Shown one piece after another: positions 18,001 to 25,961 of a stretch of DNA of 64,000 nucleotides. Within the stretch, counting starts at the first letter, position 1. Each line of letters begins with the position of its first letter. The translations under genes and the position numbers were made by a program. Where the stretch lies: assembly GCA_009839505.1 (NCBI GenBank), contig VXPO01000096.1, forward strand, positions 42,824 to 106,823. The letters are read 5' to 3'. The DNA is from Gammaproteobacteria bacterium. GTDB lineage: Bacteria; Pseudomonadota; Gammaproteobacteria; Pseudomonadales; Azotimanducaceae. Below the pieces are notes generated by a model. That model saw only the letters and a program-made list of their open reading frames with translations, was not told the origin of the DNA and searched no databases.

Positions 18001-18867
18001 TCAAGAGCCCGTTTCCATCGGCAGCGACTCGTCGCGCACCCACTCGGCCATCGAACCATCGTACACGGCGACATTGTCTTGGCCGGTAAGCAGGCAAGCG
18101 AACGCGTCCACGGTCGCGGATATGCCGCCACCGCAGTAGGCGATCACCCGCTTCGCGCCGAGAAGGCCCTTGGCGTCGAGGGCGCGGCGCAGAGCCTCGC
18201 CCTGCTTGAAGAACCCGTGGTCCATGAGATCGTCGTAGAAGAGGTTGACGCTGCCGGCGATGTGACCCTTGCGACCGTAGTGCATGCGGCTGTCGCCGGA
18301 AAAGACCTCGGCCGACAGCGCGTTCACGGTGCATACGCCGGGGTCGCCGATCGCGGCCAGCACGGCGTCCCTGTCAGCGAACAAGCCGGGTTCGGGCCGC
18401 GCGTGGAACGAACCCGGTCCACGCGAGGTGGTTTCCCGGGTCGTCGGATGGTGGCCCTTTCGCCATGCCCGGAAACCGCCGTTCAGGACGCGTCCGCGAC
18501 GGTGTCCGCAGTAGCGCAGGAGCCACCAGGCGCGGGTCGCCCACATCATGTGCCCGGTACTGTAGAAGACGACCTCGCTGTCGTCGTCGACCCCGAGACT
18601 CCGGAACAGGGCGCCGAGCTGCGCGACGCTTGGGAGCGTGAATCCAAGGCCGGTCGTCGTATCGGAAGCTGCTTCGATGAGATCGAGGAACTGGGCGCCG
18701 GGCACGTGGCACGATTCGAATTTCGCCAGCCCGGATTCGGCCCGCATCCGTCCTCTCGACGTCGGGGTCAGGAACACCGTCGCGTCGAACACCCGACGCT
18801 TGGGATCCTCGAGACCGGCGGCAAGCTCGTCCGGCGAGATCAGGTACTCCGGATGCGCATAGTCCAT
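18001..18867 (-). CDS. Two-domain rhodanese sulfurtransferase
   Basis: The 288-residue protein has two rhodanese domains. The C-terminal one carries the active-site loop CGGGIS (C245-S250). The N-terminal one has the inactive loop YSTGHMMWATRAWW. This is the thiosulfate/3-mercaptopyruvate sulfurtransferase layout, moving a sulfane sulfur to cyanide or a thiol. The ATG at 18867 directly precedes YAHPEYLISPDELA, the family's usual start. Upstream in-frame codons have no family similarity and overlap the divergent oxidoreductase gene. The TonB receptor gene follows within one base. No signal peptide, so cytoplasmic. Confidence 0.9.
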   Translation of the reverse strand: MDYAHPEYLISPDELAAGLEDPKRRVFDATVFLTPTSRGRMRAESGLAKFESCHVPGAQFLDLIEAASDTTTGLGFTLPSVAQLGALFRSLGVDDDSEVVFYSTGHMMWATRAWWLLRYCGHRRGRVLNGGFRAWRKGHHPTTRETTSRGPGSFHARPEPGLFADRDAVLAAIGDPGVCTVNALSAEVFSGDSRMHYGRKGHIAGSVNLFYDDLMDHGFFKQGEALRRALDAKGLLGAKRVIAYCGGGISATVDAFACLLTGQDNVAVYDGSMAEWVRDESLPMETGS

Positions 18868-18994
18868 GTTTGGTTGGCCATTGACCGCCACGAGAAACCA
18901 GTGTGGTTCGCACGTTCGCCGCGTGTCAACGACTGTGGGGATGAGCGGCGATCCGCTAAGCTTGAGGGAGATCGAATTCGCCCGGGAATTGCAC

Positions 18995-19996
18995 ATGGAA
19001 AACCGCCAGATCGTCATCGAGTCGCTGCCGACCGACAAGCTCGAGCCACGCCACTTCGCCCTACGCACCGCGTCCATACCGGAACCGGGGGACGGCGAAG
19101 TTCTCTGCCGCACCCTGGCGCTCACCGTTGGTGCCGGACAACGGGCCGGGCTGCAGGGCAGCGCGAGCTACGCCGCGGCACCGACGAGCGGCATCGTGAT
19201 GGGCGGCACCGCCGTGGCCAGGATCGAGGCTTCCGAGGCGGACGGTTTGGCGATCGGGACGTTGGTGACCTGCCCGTCAGGTTGGCAGGATTACGCCGTA
19301 CACAAGGCGGGTAGCGTCCACGCCGTCGAGGGAAACGGCGATCCGGCCCATCACCTCGGCGTGTACGGCACCAATGGGCTGACGGCGTATTTCGGCCTGT
19401 TCGACTTGGGCGAACCCAACGCCGGCCAGACGGTCGTGGTATCCGCGGCGGCGGGTTCGGTGGGCCACTTGGTCGGGCAGATGGCGAACATCACCGGTTG
19501 CCGTACCGTCGGCGTGGCCGGGAGCGACGAGAAGTGTCATCTGCTGACGGACCAACTCGGCTTCGACACCGCCGTAAACTACAAGAGCCCGGATTTTCGC
19601 CAAGAGTTCCGCGAAGCTTGCGAGGGGGGCATCGACATCTACTTCGACAACACCGGCGGCGAGGTGCTCGGCGGTGCGCTACGGCGCATGAAACCGCACG
19701 GCCGCATCGTCTGCTGCGGGGTCGTGTCCCAGTACGACACCGGCAACCCCGCACCGGGACCGCGCGGCATCCCCGGTCTGCTCGTCAACAACCGGGTGCG
19801 CATGGAGGGATTCCTGGTGTTCGACTACGCCGACCGCTACGGCGAAGCCCGGGCCAAGATGCGCGGCTGGGTGGAGGCGGGCGATCTCAAGCCCCTGCAG
19901 GATGAGTTCCACGGCCTGGAGGAAGCGCCCCGCGCGTTCATCGACATGCTGGCAGGCGGCAACGTCGGAACCCGGATCATCCGAGTTGCCGACTAG
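18995..19996 (+). CDS. NADP-dependent MDR oxidoreductase (prostaglandin-reductase-like)
   Basis: The 333-residue protein is a zinc-independent medium-chain reductase of the leukotriene B4/curcumin reductase type. Evidence: the N-terminal catalytic domain ending in GVYGTNGLTAYFGL (near 120), the Rossmann turn VVSAAAGSVGHLVGQMA (near 150), FDNTGGEVLGGAL, and GRIVCCGVVSQYD. It reduces the C=C bond of alpha,beta-unsaturated carbonyls with NADPH in the cytoplasm. The ATG at 18995 gives MENRQIVIE, the normal family start. It is divergent from the rhodanese gene, from which it is about 127 bases away. Confidence 0.92.
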   Translation: MENRQIVIESLPTDKLEPRHFALRTASIPEPGDGEVLCRTLALTVGAGQRAGLQGSASYAAAPTSGIVMGGTAVARIEASEADGLAIGTLVTCPSGWQDYAVHKAGSVHAVEGNGDPAHHLGVYGTNGLTAYFGLFDLGEPNAGQTVVVSAAAGSVGHLVGQMANITGCRTVGVAGSDEKCHLLTDQLGFDTAVNYKSPDFRQEFREACEGGIDIYFDNTGGEVLGGALRRMKPHGRIVCCGVVSQYDTGNPAPGPRGIPGLLVNNRVRMEGFLVFDYADRYGEARAKMRGWVEAGDLKPLQDEFHGLEEAPRAFIDMLAGGNVGTRIIRVAD

Positions 19997-20130
19997 TGCT
20001 GGGGCGCCATCGATAGCCTGAGTGTGGCCCGCGGCATGGTCGCCCCGCTGTCGGATGAAGCGCGGTGCACGCGTTTGGACGTGCTGCGGTGCGCCGTTGG
20101 TACCCACCGGACCGCAGGGAGCGGGCGGTA

Positions 20131-20865
20131 ATGAAAGGACCGGTCGTCGCGCTCTCCCGGCGCTTGGTCGACGCGGTGCGGGATCTTGCCCCGATCATCG
20201 TCGTGATCGCCTTCTTCCAGGTCGTCGTCCTGCAACAGCCGTTCCCGAACCTCGGCAGCGTGCTCGTCGGGCTCGTGTGCGTGGTGGTCGGGTTGACGCT
20301 GTTCATCCAGGGTCTCGAGACCGGGCTTTTCCCGCTCGGCGAGGCACTCGCCCACGCCTTCGCACGCAAGGGCAGCGTCGCGGCGCTCCTCGCGTTCGGG
20401 TTCTGTCTCGGGTTCGGCACCACGATTGCGGAGCCGGCGTTGATCGCGATCGCCGCGGAAGCCGCGGACGTGGCCTCCGAAGCCGGCGCCATCGCTGACG
20501 ACGATACGGCCCGGCAAGCCTATGCCTTCAACCTGCGCATCGTCGTCGCCTTGGCGGTGGGGACGGCGATCACTCTCGGTGTGCTGCGGATACTCAAGGG
20601 CTGGCCCATCCACGTACTGATTATCTCGGGCTACGTCCTCGTCACCGCGATGACCGCGTTCGCGCCGGACGAGATCGTCGGGGTGGCCTACGACTCCGGC
20701 GGGGTGGCGACGAGCACCATCACCGTGCCTCTCGTCACCGCGCTCGGGGTGGGCCTCGCGGCTTCCATCAACGGTCGCAACGCGATGGCGGACGGTTTCG
20801 GACTGATCGCCTTCGCGTGCCTCACGCCGATGATCTTCGTGCTCGGCTACGGCATGGTGGTCTAG
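20131..20865 (+). CDS. DUF1538 integral membrane protein, first half-unit
   Basis: The 244-residue protein has about seven hydrophobic segments. It carries the DUF1538 signatures [16 protein letters not shown] (near 95) and [26 protein letters not shown] (near 190). DUF1538 proteins are uncharacterised polytopic proteins, usually with two such units fused in one chain. Here one unit is encoded alone and the second follows as a separate gene two bases later. The unit's conserved acidic and serine-rich turns suggest a transporter. The ATG at 20131 removes a basic leader that lacks similarity. A PII-like regulator closes the cluster. Confidence 0.85.
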   Translation: MKGPVVALSRRLVDAVRDLAPIIVVIAFFQVVVLQQPFPNLGSVLVGLVCVVVGLTLFIQGLETGLFPLGEALAHAFARKGSVAALLAFGFCLGFGTTIAEPALIAIAAEAADVASEAGAIADDDTARQAYAFNLRIVVALAVGTAITLGVLRILKGWPIHVLIISGYVLVTAMTAFAPDEIVGVAYDSGGVATSTITVPLVTALGVGLAASINGRNAMADGFGLIAFACLTPMIFVLGYGMVV

Positions 20866-20867
20866 CC

Positions 20868-21656
20868 GTGGAGTTCATTGCCGATTTCGTCGACAAGGCA
20901 CTCGGGACACTGGTCGATGTCGCGCCCATCGCCGCGATCCTCGTCGTGTTCCAGGTGGCGGTGCTGAGGCGCCGGGTCCCGAACCTCGGACGCATCCTGT
21001 CCGGGTTCGTCGCCGTGTTGCTCGGCCTCACGCTGTTTCTGATCGGCCTCGAGCAGGCGCTGTTCCCCATCGGGGAGACCATGGCACGCCAGCTCGCCGC
21101 TCCCGAAGCCGCGGGTGCAGCCGCTACGCCGGCCGACGCGGCGCAGGTGGACTGGCGCGACTACATGCTCGTCTATGCCTTCGCTGCGGCGATCGGATTC
21201 GCCACCACCATCGCGGAGCCGCCGCTGATTGCGGTGGCGCTGAAGGCGGAGGAGGCGTCCGGCGGGGCAATCGGATCGTGGGGGCTGCGCATCGCGGTGG
21301 CCGTCGGGGTGGCGGCGGGCGTGTCGCTCGGCGCGTTCCGCATCGTTACGGGCACGCCCCTGTCGTGGTACATCATCGCGGCGTACGCGGTGGTCATCGT
21401 GCAGACGTTCCGCTCGAACCGTTCAATCGTGCCGCTCGCCTACGACAGTGGCGGCGTGACCACGTCGACGGTCACGGTGCCGGTGGTGGCAGCCCTCGGT
21501 CTCGGCCTGGCCGCCAACGTTCCCGGCCGCAACCCGCTCGTGGACGGGTTCGGGCTGATTGCGTTCGCGAGCGTGTTCCCTATCATGTCGGTACTCGGCT
21601 ACAGCATGGCGACGTCTTGGCTCAACCGCGTCCGGCGGACCAGACGTCCCGGGTAG
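20868..21656 (+). CDS. DUF1538 integral membrane protein, second half-unit
   Basis: The 262-residue protein starts at GTG 20868, two bases after the first DUF1538 gene stops. It repeats the same signatures: IGFATTIAEPPLIAVALKA near residue 105 and LAYDSGGVTTSTVTVPVVAALGLGLA near 190. It is a paralog of its neighbour, and the two presumably form a heterodimer equivalent to the fused two-domain protein. An Ala-rich loop (about 80-95) is unique to this copy. Its stop codon lies inside the AGGAGG Shine-Dalgarno of the PII-like gene. Confidence 0.85.
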   Translation: MEFIADFVDKALGTLVDVAPIAAILVVFQVAVLRRRVPNLGRILSGFVAVLLGLTLFLIGLEQALFPIGETMARQLAAPEAAGAAATPADAAQVDWRDYMLVYAFAAAIGFATTIAEPPLIAVALKAEEASGGAIGSWGLRIAVAVGVAAGVSLGAFRIVTGTPLSWYIIAAYAVVIVQTFRSNRSIVPLAYDSGGVTTSTVTVPVVAALGLGLAANVPGRNPLVDGFGLIAFASVFPIMSVLGYSMATSWLNRVRRTRRPG

Positions 21657-21664
21657 GAGGCGAC

Positions 21665-22012
21665 ATGGATCTGAAATTGATCGTCGCACTGGTCGACGAC
21701 GCGCGCACCGACGCGGTCATCGAAGCGGCCCGGGCGGCCGGGGCGACCGGCGCCACGATCATCACCGGTGTACGCGGCGAGGGACTGATCCCGCAGAAGA
21801 CCTTCCTCGGCCTCGACCTCTGGGCGTCTCGCAACGTCATTCTCTTCCTCGTCTCCGCAGCGCGTGCCGAGGCGATCCTCGCGAGCATCGACCGCGAAGG
21901 ACATTTCGATACGGAGCCCGGCACCGGTGTCGCCTTCCAGGTGGATATCGAGCGCGCGATCGGGCTGCGTACGCAGTTGCCGACCATCCTTGGGGCGGAG
22001 GCGGAGGCGTAA
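21665..22012 (+). CDS. PII-like signalling protein
   Basis: The 115-residue protein has the PII core fold pattern: beta strand KLIVALVDD, helix TDAVIEAARAAGATGATII, a shortened T-loop region GVRGEGLIPQ, the second beta-alpha-beta unit (RNVILFLVSAARAEAILASI), and the GTGVAFQVDIERAIGL tail. It lacks the GlnB/GlnK uridylylation tyrosine loop, so classical nitrogen control is unlikely. A strong AGGAGG (21655-21660) precedes the ATG. It lies 8 bases after the second DUF1538 gene. By analogy with GlnK and the ammonium transporter AmtB, it probably gates or senses the DUF1538 transporter in response to a nucleotide (inference). Confidence 0.82.
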   Translation: MDLKLIVALVDDARTDAVIEAARAAGATGATIITGVRGEGLIPQKTFLGLDLWASRNVILFLVSAARAEAILASIDREGHFDTEPGTGVAFQVDIERAIGLRTQLPTILGAEAEA

Positions 22013-22019
22013 TGGGGAC

Positions 22020-22085
22020 AAGCTGTTGGGGCGACCGCGCGCCTAGCGCCACGGGCGACCACAAGGGTCGCCCCTACGGCGTTGT
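22020..22085. repeat. Dispersed palindromic repeat, copy A
   Basis: GGGCGACC (22053-22060) pairs perfectly with GGTCGCCC (22066-22073) across a 5-base loop, and a second GGGCGACC-like half precedes it near 22030. It sits between the PII-like gene and the convergent ankyrin gene, where it could end both transcripts. The same GCGACC/GGTCGC words recur in the copy at the window's right end. Confidence 0.6.
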
Positions 22086-22100
22086 TTCGTGCGCCGAGTG

Positions 22101-23699
22101 CTAGTGAGGTAGCCGGGCTGCTACATCCTTCGGCGCGTTCAGGCGCGCGAATTCCTCTTCCAGTTTGCGCGCGTGTTCCTTCGCGGCTTCGAACTGGGCG
22201 TATTGGGTCAGGTAGCAATACAGGCAACGCCTGTCCATGTCCGGGGCAAGCACGTCGGTGGGAAGACCTCGCGCGGTCATGAGCGTGCGCAGGAACTTGG
22301 CCGTCGGCGGTGACTGCACGACGCCCATCTTGTAGTACACGCCGGTGGCGACCGACAGCGGCGTGAGCCCGCGGGTGTCGACGGCGTCGAGCTTGGCACC
22401 GCGCGCCGCCAGGTACTGCGCGATCTCGGTCGCGCCCCGGTAGGCGGCACCGTGCAACGCGGTGTCGCCGACCCGGTTGGCCGCGTTGATGTCGTTGCCC
22501 AGGTCGACGCACATCTTGACGGCGGTGAGCAGGTCGCCGGACCAGCCGCGCTGATGGAAGCGCCCAAGACTGCCGGTGTCGCTGTAGAGGCCCGCCGCGA
22601 CCATCAACGGCGTGGTTCCGTCCAGGGTGGCAAGGGTCGGGTCCGCACCCGCCTCGAGCAGCAGTTCCATCAGCTCCAGGTCCGCTTCCTTGGCGGCCAG
22701 TAGGAAGGCGGTCGCGCCGACGCGGAACAGCACGTCGCGCATGTTCACGAACCGCTGTTCCTTGAGACGGTCCTTGGCCATGCGTGCATCTACGTCCATG
22801 CCGCCCGCAATCATCTTTTTGACCAGATCCATGAGGATGTCGAGCGAGCCGATGGAGATGGTCGCTTCTTCGCTGTAGACCACACCGCGGATGATCTGGC
22901 GCTGTACGGCGATGCGGTGCAGAGCGGTGTAGCCGGCATCCGCCTGGTTCGGATCCGCGCCGCGGTCGAGCAGCAGATTGGCGATGTCCCAGTGCGTGTT
23001 GACCAGCGCCAGTTCTAGCGCATTCTCGCCGGTCTCCATGGTGCCGGCGATGTCGGCGCCGGCGTCGAGCAGCGCTTCGGTGGCCTCGTGCCGACCCCCT
23101 CGCACGGCGAACATCAGCGCATCGAGTCCCTTGGGCGTGCGCGCGTCGAGATCGGCGCCACCGTCGACAAGCGCCGCGACCGCGGCCGCGTTGTTGGCGG
23201 CGCCGGCCCACATCAGTGCGGTCTGGCCGGCCTCGTTGGGCACATTGGGATCCGCACCTGCGGCAAGCAGCACGCCCACGGCGGCGGGGTCGCCGGTGCG
23301 GGCGGCCGTCATGACCACGGATTCTCCCCCAGGGGTCATGGTCTCGGGGTCGGCGCCTGCACCGATCAGGCGCGCAAGCACACCGGCATTGCCGTTCATG
23401 GCGGCTAGGGTGATGGGCGCGAAGCCGTAGCGATTCGTGATGCTGGGATTCGCGTGGGCGTCGAGAAGCAGTTCGACCAGCGCCGTGTCGTCCTGATTGA
23501 CCGCCCAGTGCAATGCTGTGGAGCCGTCCACGCCGGCTTTGTCGACGTTCGCCGGATCGGTCGCGATGAGCGCTTGCACCCGCGTCTGATCACCGGACTT
23601 GACGGCGTTGACCAGCGGCGGATCGGCCAACGCCGCGCCGGCGAGGAGTATTCCGGACAACAGTCCGAGCCGGACCGCGGACTTGGCCGAATGGGTCAC
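22101..23699 (-). CDS. Exported ankyrin-repeat protein
   Basis: The 532-residue protein has a signal peptide (LGLLSGILLAGAALA) and at least eleven ankyrin units. Good matches include DGSTALHWAVNQDDTALVELLLDA, GQTALMWAGAANNAAAVAALV, and GDTALHGAAYRGATEIAQYLA. The C-terminal region contains RRCLYCYL followed by a charged helix. The ankyrin solenoid is a protein-binding scaffold in the periplasm. It follows the DUF1552 gene by four bases on the same strand. DUF1592, DUF1552 and ankyrin proteins are commonly encoded side by side in proteobacteria, so the three probably work together. Their function is unknown. Confidence 0.9.
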   Translation of the reverse strand: MTHSAKSAVRLGLLSGILLAGAALADPPLVNAVKSGDQTRVQALIATDPANVDKAGVDGSTALHWAVNQDDTALVELLLDAHANPSITNRYGFAPITLAAMNGNAGVLARLIGAGADPETMTPGGESVVMTAARTGDPAAVGVLLAAGADPNVPNEAGQTALMWAGAANNAAAVAALVDGGADLDARTPKGLDALMFAVRGGRHEATEALLDAGADIAGTMETGENALELALVNTHWDIANLLLDRGADPNQADAGYTALHRIAVQRQIIRGVVYSEEATISIGSLDILMDLVKKMIAGGMDVDARMAKDRLKEQRFVNMRDVLFRVGATAFLLAAKEADLELMELLLEAGADPTLATLDGTTPLMVAAGLYSDTGSLGRFHQRGWSGDLLTAVKMCVDLGNDINAANRVGDTALHGAAYRGATEIAQYLAARGAKLDAVDTRGLTPLSVATGVYYKMGVVQSPPTAKFLRTLMTARGLPTDVLAPDMDRRCLYCYLTQYAQFEAAKEHARKLEEEFARLNAPKDVAARLPH

Positions 23700-23703
23700 C
23701 GGG

Positions 23704-25029
23704 CTACAAGTGGGCTAGTCGCCCCGTGCTGTCGCCGATCCGGTCGACATGTACGCCAACCTTGTCGAGCAGCGTGACGCCGGCGTTCATCAGCGGCGTG
23801 CTCATGGGGTAGACCAAGTGCCGTCCGCCCCTGTGATTGCCCGCCGCGCCGCCGGCGATGACCACCGGCAGGTTGCTGAAACTGTGGGTATTGCCGTCGC
23901 CGAGGCCGCAGCCGTACATCAGCAGCGAGTGGTCGAGCAGCGATCCGTCGCCGTCCGGTGTGTCGCGCAGGGTCTCCACGAAATCCTTGAACAGCGACAT
24001 GTGGTAGGTGTCGATCTTCACCTGGTCGGCGATCTTCACCGGGTCGTTGCCGTGGTGGGTGATGCTGTGGTGACCGCCGTTGACGCCGATCCACGGGAAG
24101 CTGCGGTTGCTGTTTTCGCGACCGACCTGGGTGCAGCTCACCCGGGTGATGTCGCCGCGATAGGCAAGCACCAGCAGGTCGAACAGGATGCCGACGTGCT
24201 CGCGGAAGTCCTCCGGGATGCCCGTGGGCGGGGGGAAGTCGGCCCCCACCTGGTCGGTCTGATGTTTCTCGATCTTCTGGATGCGCGCTTCGACATCGCG
24301 GATCGCACCCAGGTAGTCGTCCACCGTGCGCCGGTCGGCGATCCCGAGGCGATGTTCGAGCCGTTTCATTTCCTGGGCGAGGGAGTCAAGGATGCTGCGG
24401 TCGTTGGCCAGTTCCCGTGCCCGTGCCTCGGGCGTCGACTCCGTCCCGAACAGCCGCTCGAAAACCGCTCGTGGATTGTTCTCGTGCGGCAGCGGCGTGG
24501 TCGCTGTCAGCCAGGAGGTCGAATTGCGGTACACGCAGCTGTAACCGAGTTCGCAAAGTCCCGCGACGATGCTCGACTCGGTGGTGAGTTCCAGCGAGCG
24601 CAACAGCGTGTCCCGGCCAAGAACATCGGCGGCGTACTGGTCGAGGGTCTTGCCGGCGCGGATGTCGGAGCCCTCGGTCTGCTTCGACGGTGCGCCGTTC
24701 AGCCAGCCCGAGTGCGCGCTGGAGTGACCGCCGCCACCGCGGGCGGTGGCGATATTGCTGAGGCCCGTTAGGACGGTGACGTGTTCGCGGATCGATGCCA
24801 GGGGTTCCAGCACAGGGGTGAGCGCGTAGTCGGGGCCGCCTTCACCGACCGGATGGAAACTCGGTGGATAGATGCCGTTGGGAACATAGAAGAATCCCAT
24901 GCGACGGGTCGGATGCGCCGCCGACGAGGCCAGGGCCGGCACCATCGCGCCCAGGAACGGCAGCGCCACGACGGCACCGGTTCCTTTCAGGAACGTTCGC
25001 CGATCAAGAGCCTTTTTCGTGATGAGCAT
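23704..25029 (-). CDS. DUF1552 exported protein
   Basis: The 441-residue protein starts with a twin-arginine signal (RRTFLKGTGAVVALPFLG, residues 10-27), as DUF1552 members do. Recognisable family segments are RMGFFYVPNGIYP, HVTVLTGLSN near residue 85, GGGHSSAHSGWLNG, and the C-terminal HSLLMYGCGLGDGNTHS near 380, close to the sulfatase/alkaline-phosphatase-like fold. The family nearly always occurs beside DUF1592 cytochrome-like proteins. Here the two are separated by a nucleotidyltransferase cassette. The ATG at 25029 directly precedes the signal. Export by Tat implies a cofactor or folded state. Enzymatic activity unknown. Confidence 0.9.
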   Translation of the reverse strand: MLITKKALDRRTFLKGTGAVVALPFLGAMVPALASSAAHPTRRMGFFYVPNGIYPPSFHPVGEGGPDYALTPVLEPLASIREHVTVLTGLSNIATARGGGGHSSAHSGWLNGAPSKQTEGSDIRAGKTLDQYAADVLGRDTLLRSLELTTESSIVAGLCELGYSCVYRNSTSWLTATTPLPHENNPRAVFERLFGTESTPEARARELANDRSILDSLAQEMKRLEHRLGIADRRTVDDYLGAIRDVEARIQKIEKHQTDQVGADFPPPTGIPEDFREHVGILFDLLVLAYRGDITRVSCTQVGRENSNRSFPWIGVNGGHHSITHHGNDPVKIADQVKIDTYHMSLFKDFVETLRDTPDGDGSLLDHSLLMYGCGLGDGNTHSFSNLPVVIAGGAAGNHRGGRHLVYPMSTPLMNAGVTLLDKVGVHVDRIGDSTGRLAHL

Positions 25030-25149
25030 GTCGGCTCCTCGAATGGGACGGCGTTGCCTCCCAGGTGGACACCGCTCGCTCGCCGCCGCACCACCGCACT
25101 CGGGAGAATAGCGCCGTGAGAAGGTCCGAAGCAACGCCGTGGCAGCTAG

Positions 25150-25731
25150 TCAGTCCGGCTCGGGAGCGTCCGCACGCAGCGTGTCCCAAGTACTGGTTCG
25201 GCCGTCATCCTCTCCAACGCACTCGACCAGCCAATGTCGAACATACCGAAGATCCAGTTGTCCACCCGACGCCTCGATGATTGCCTCGACGTCCGCGACG
25301 TCCTTGTGGCGATTGAAAAGGAGCTTGAAGACGATCAGATCTTCAGCCGACAGGATCGGCACGCGGCGGCCGAGAAGCTCGACATACCGAGCGCGTTTGG
25401 CTGCGCTGGCATGCAGGGGAATGGAATCGAAGAACAGATCGAGGCGGCAGCCCCGGTGCTGCAGAAACAAATCACCCCGTGCTGCGATGGTCTTCGTGGC
25501 TTCCTCGACATCCACGTCGACGCCGTTTGTCGCGAGGACTCCGAGAACCGCTTCGGGGTGATCGGCCGCCACGAAAACATTCATATCCACGTCGAGGGTG
25601 CCACGCGGAGTCGCGTGGAAGCCAAGTGCCAGCGCGCCGCCGATGGCGTGCCGCACACCGGCGTCGGTCAACACGCTCGACATGTCGACGGCGAGTTCGG
25701 CGGGCGTCAGGTCCTGTCTTGTTCGCGCCAT
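25150..25731 (-). CDS. Nucleotidyltransferase of the AbiEii/MNT-like superfamily
   Basis: The 193-residue protein has the minimal nucleotidyltransferase pattern: GGALALGFHATPRGTLDVDM, with the metal-binding pair D47/D49, and the later block AEDLIVFKLLFNRHKDVADV. Both are typical of AbiEii-type and related toxin or antitoxin enzymes that transfer nucleotides to tRNA or protein. The ATG at 25731 lies within the 3' end of the small upstream gene (25-base overlap), so the two are a coupled pair. Its position, between DUF1592 and DUF1552 genes that normally adjoin, suggests it arrived as a cassette. Toxin role is inferred. Confidence 0.75.
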   Translation of the reverse strand: MARTRQDLTPAELAVDMSSVLTDAGVRHAIGGALALGFHATPRGTLDVDMNVFVAADHPEAVLGVLATNGVDVDVEEATKTIAARGDLFLQHRGCRLDLFFDSIPLHASAAKRARYVELLGRRVPILSAEDLIVFKLLFNRHKDVADVEAIIEASGGQLDLRYVRHWLVECVGEDDGRTSTWDTLRADAPEPD

Positions 25732-25961
25732 TGGCGGTTTAGGCGGGTCCAGATCTGTCGGTAGTCGGCCGCGGGCGGCTCTTGGTGCAAACGCGCTTCC
25801 TGTCCATCGCCCCGGGCATCGAGAATCTGGCACGCGGAAAGGCATACGCGATAAAGCAGGTCGGCGCGATCCGCCATCGTCTCGGCAGCTCTGTGCTCGC
25901 GCTTGCGGTCTGCCGCACCGATCAGTCGTCGAACACGTTCGTCGACGGGAAGTTCGTTCAT
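25707..25961 (-). CDS. Small partner protein of the nucleotidyltransferase
   Basis: This 84-residue, highly charged, mostly helical protein (ERVRRLIGAADRKREHRAAE and a C-terminal RQIWTRLNRQWREQ) has no family I recognise. Its ATG overlaps the DUF1592 stop codon as ATGA, and its 3' end overlaps the nucleotidyltransferase start by 25 bases. Small acidic/basic helical proteins are usual partners of nucleotidyltransferase toxins, so an antitoxin-like role is plausible (inference). A TATACT hexamer (25968-25973) lies nine bases before its ATG and could serve as its own -10 box, giving a nearly leaderless mRNA. Confidence 0.6.
   Translation of the reverse strand: MNELPVDERVRRLIGAADRKREHRAAETMADRADLLYRVCLSACQILDARGDGQEARLHQEPPAADYRQIWTRLNRQWREQDRT

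Noticed and set aside
21622..23211. 529-codon frame over the PII-like and ankyrin genes
   Set aside because: Shadow of the ankyrin gene in another frame; highly Arg/His-rich.
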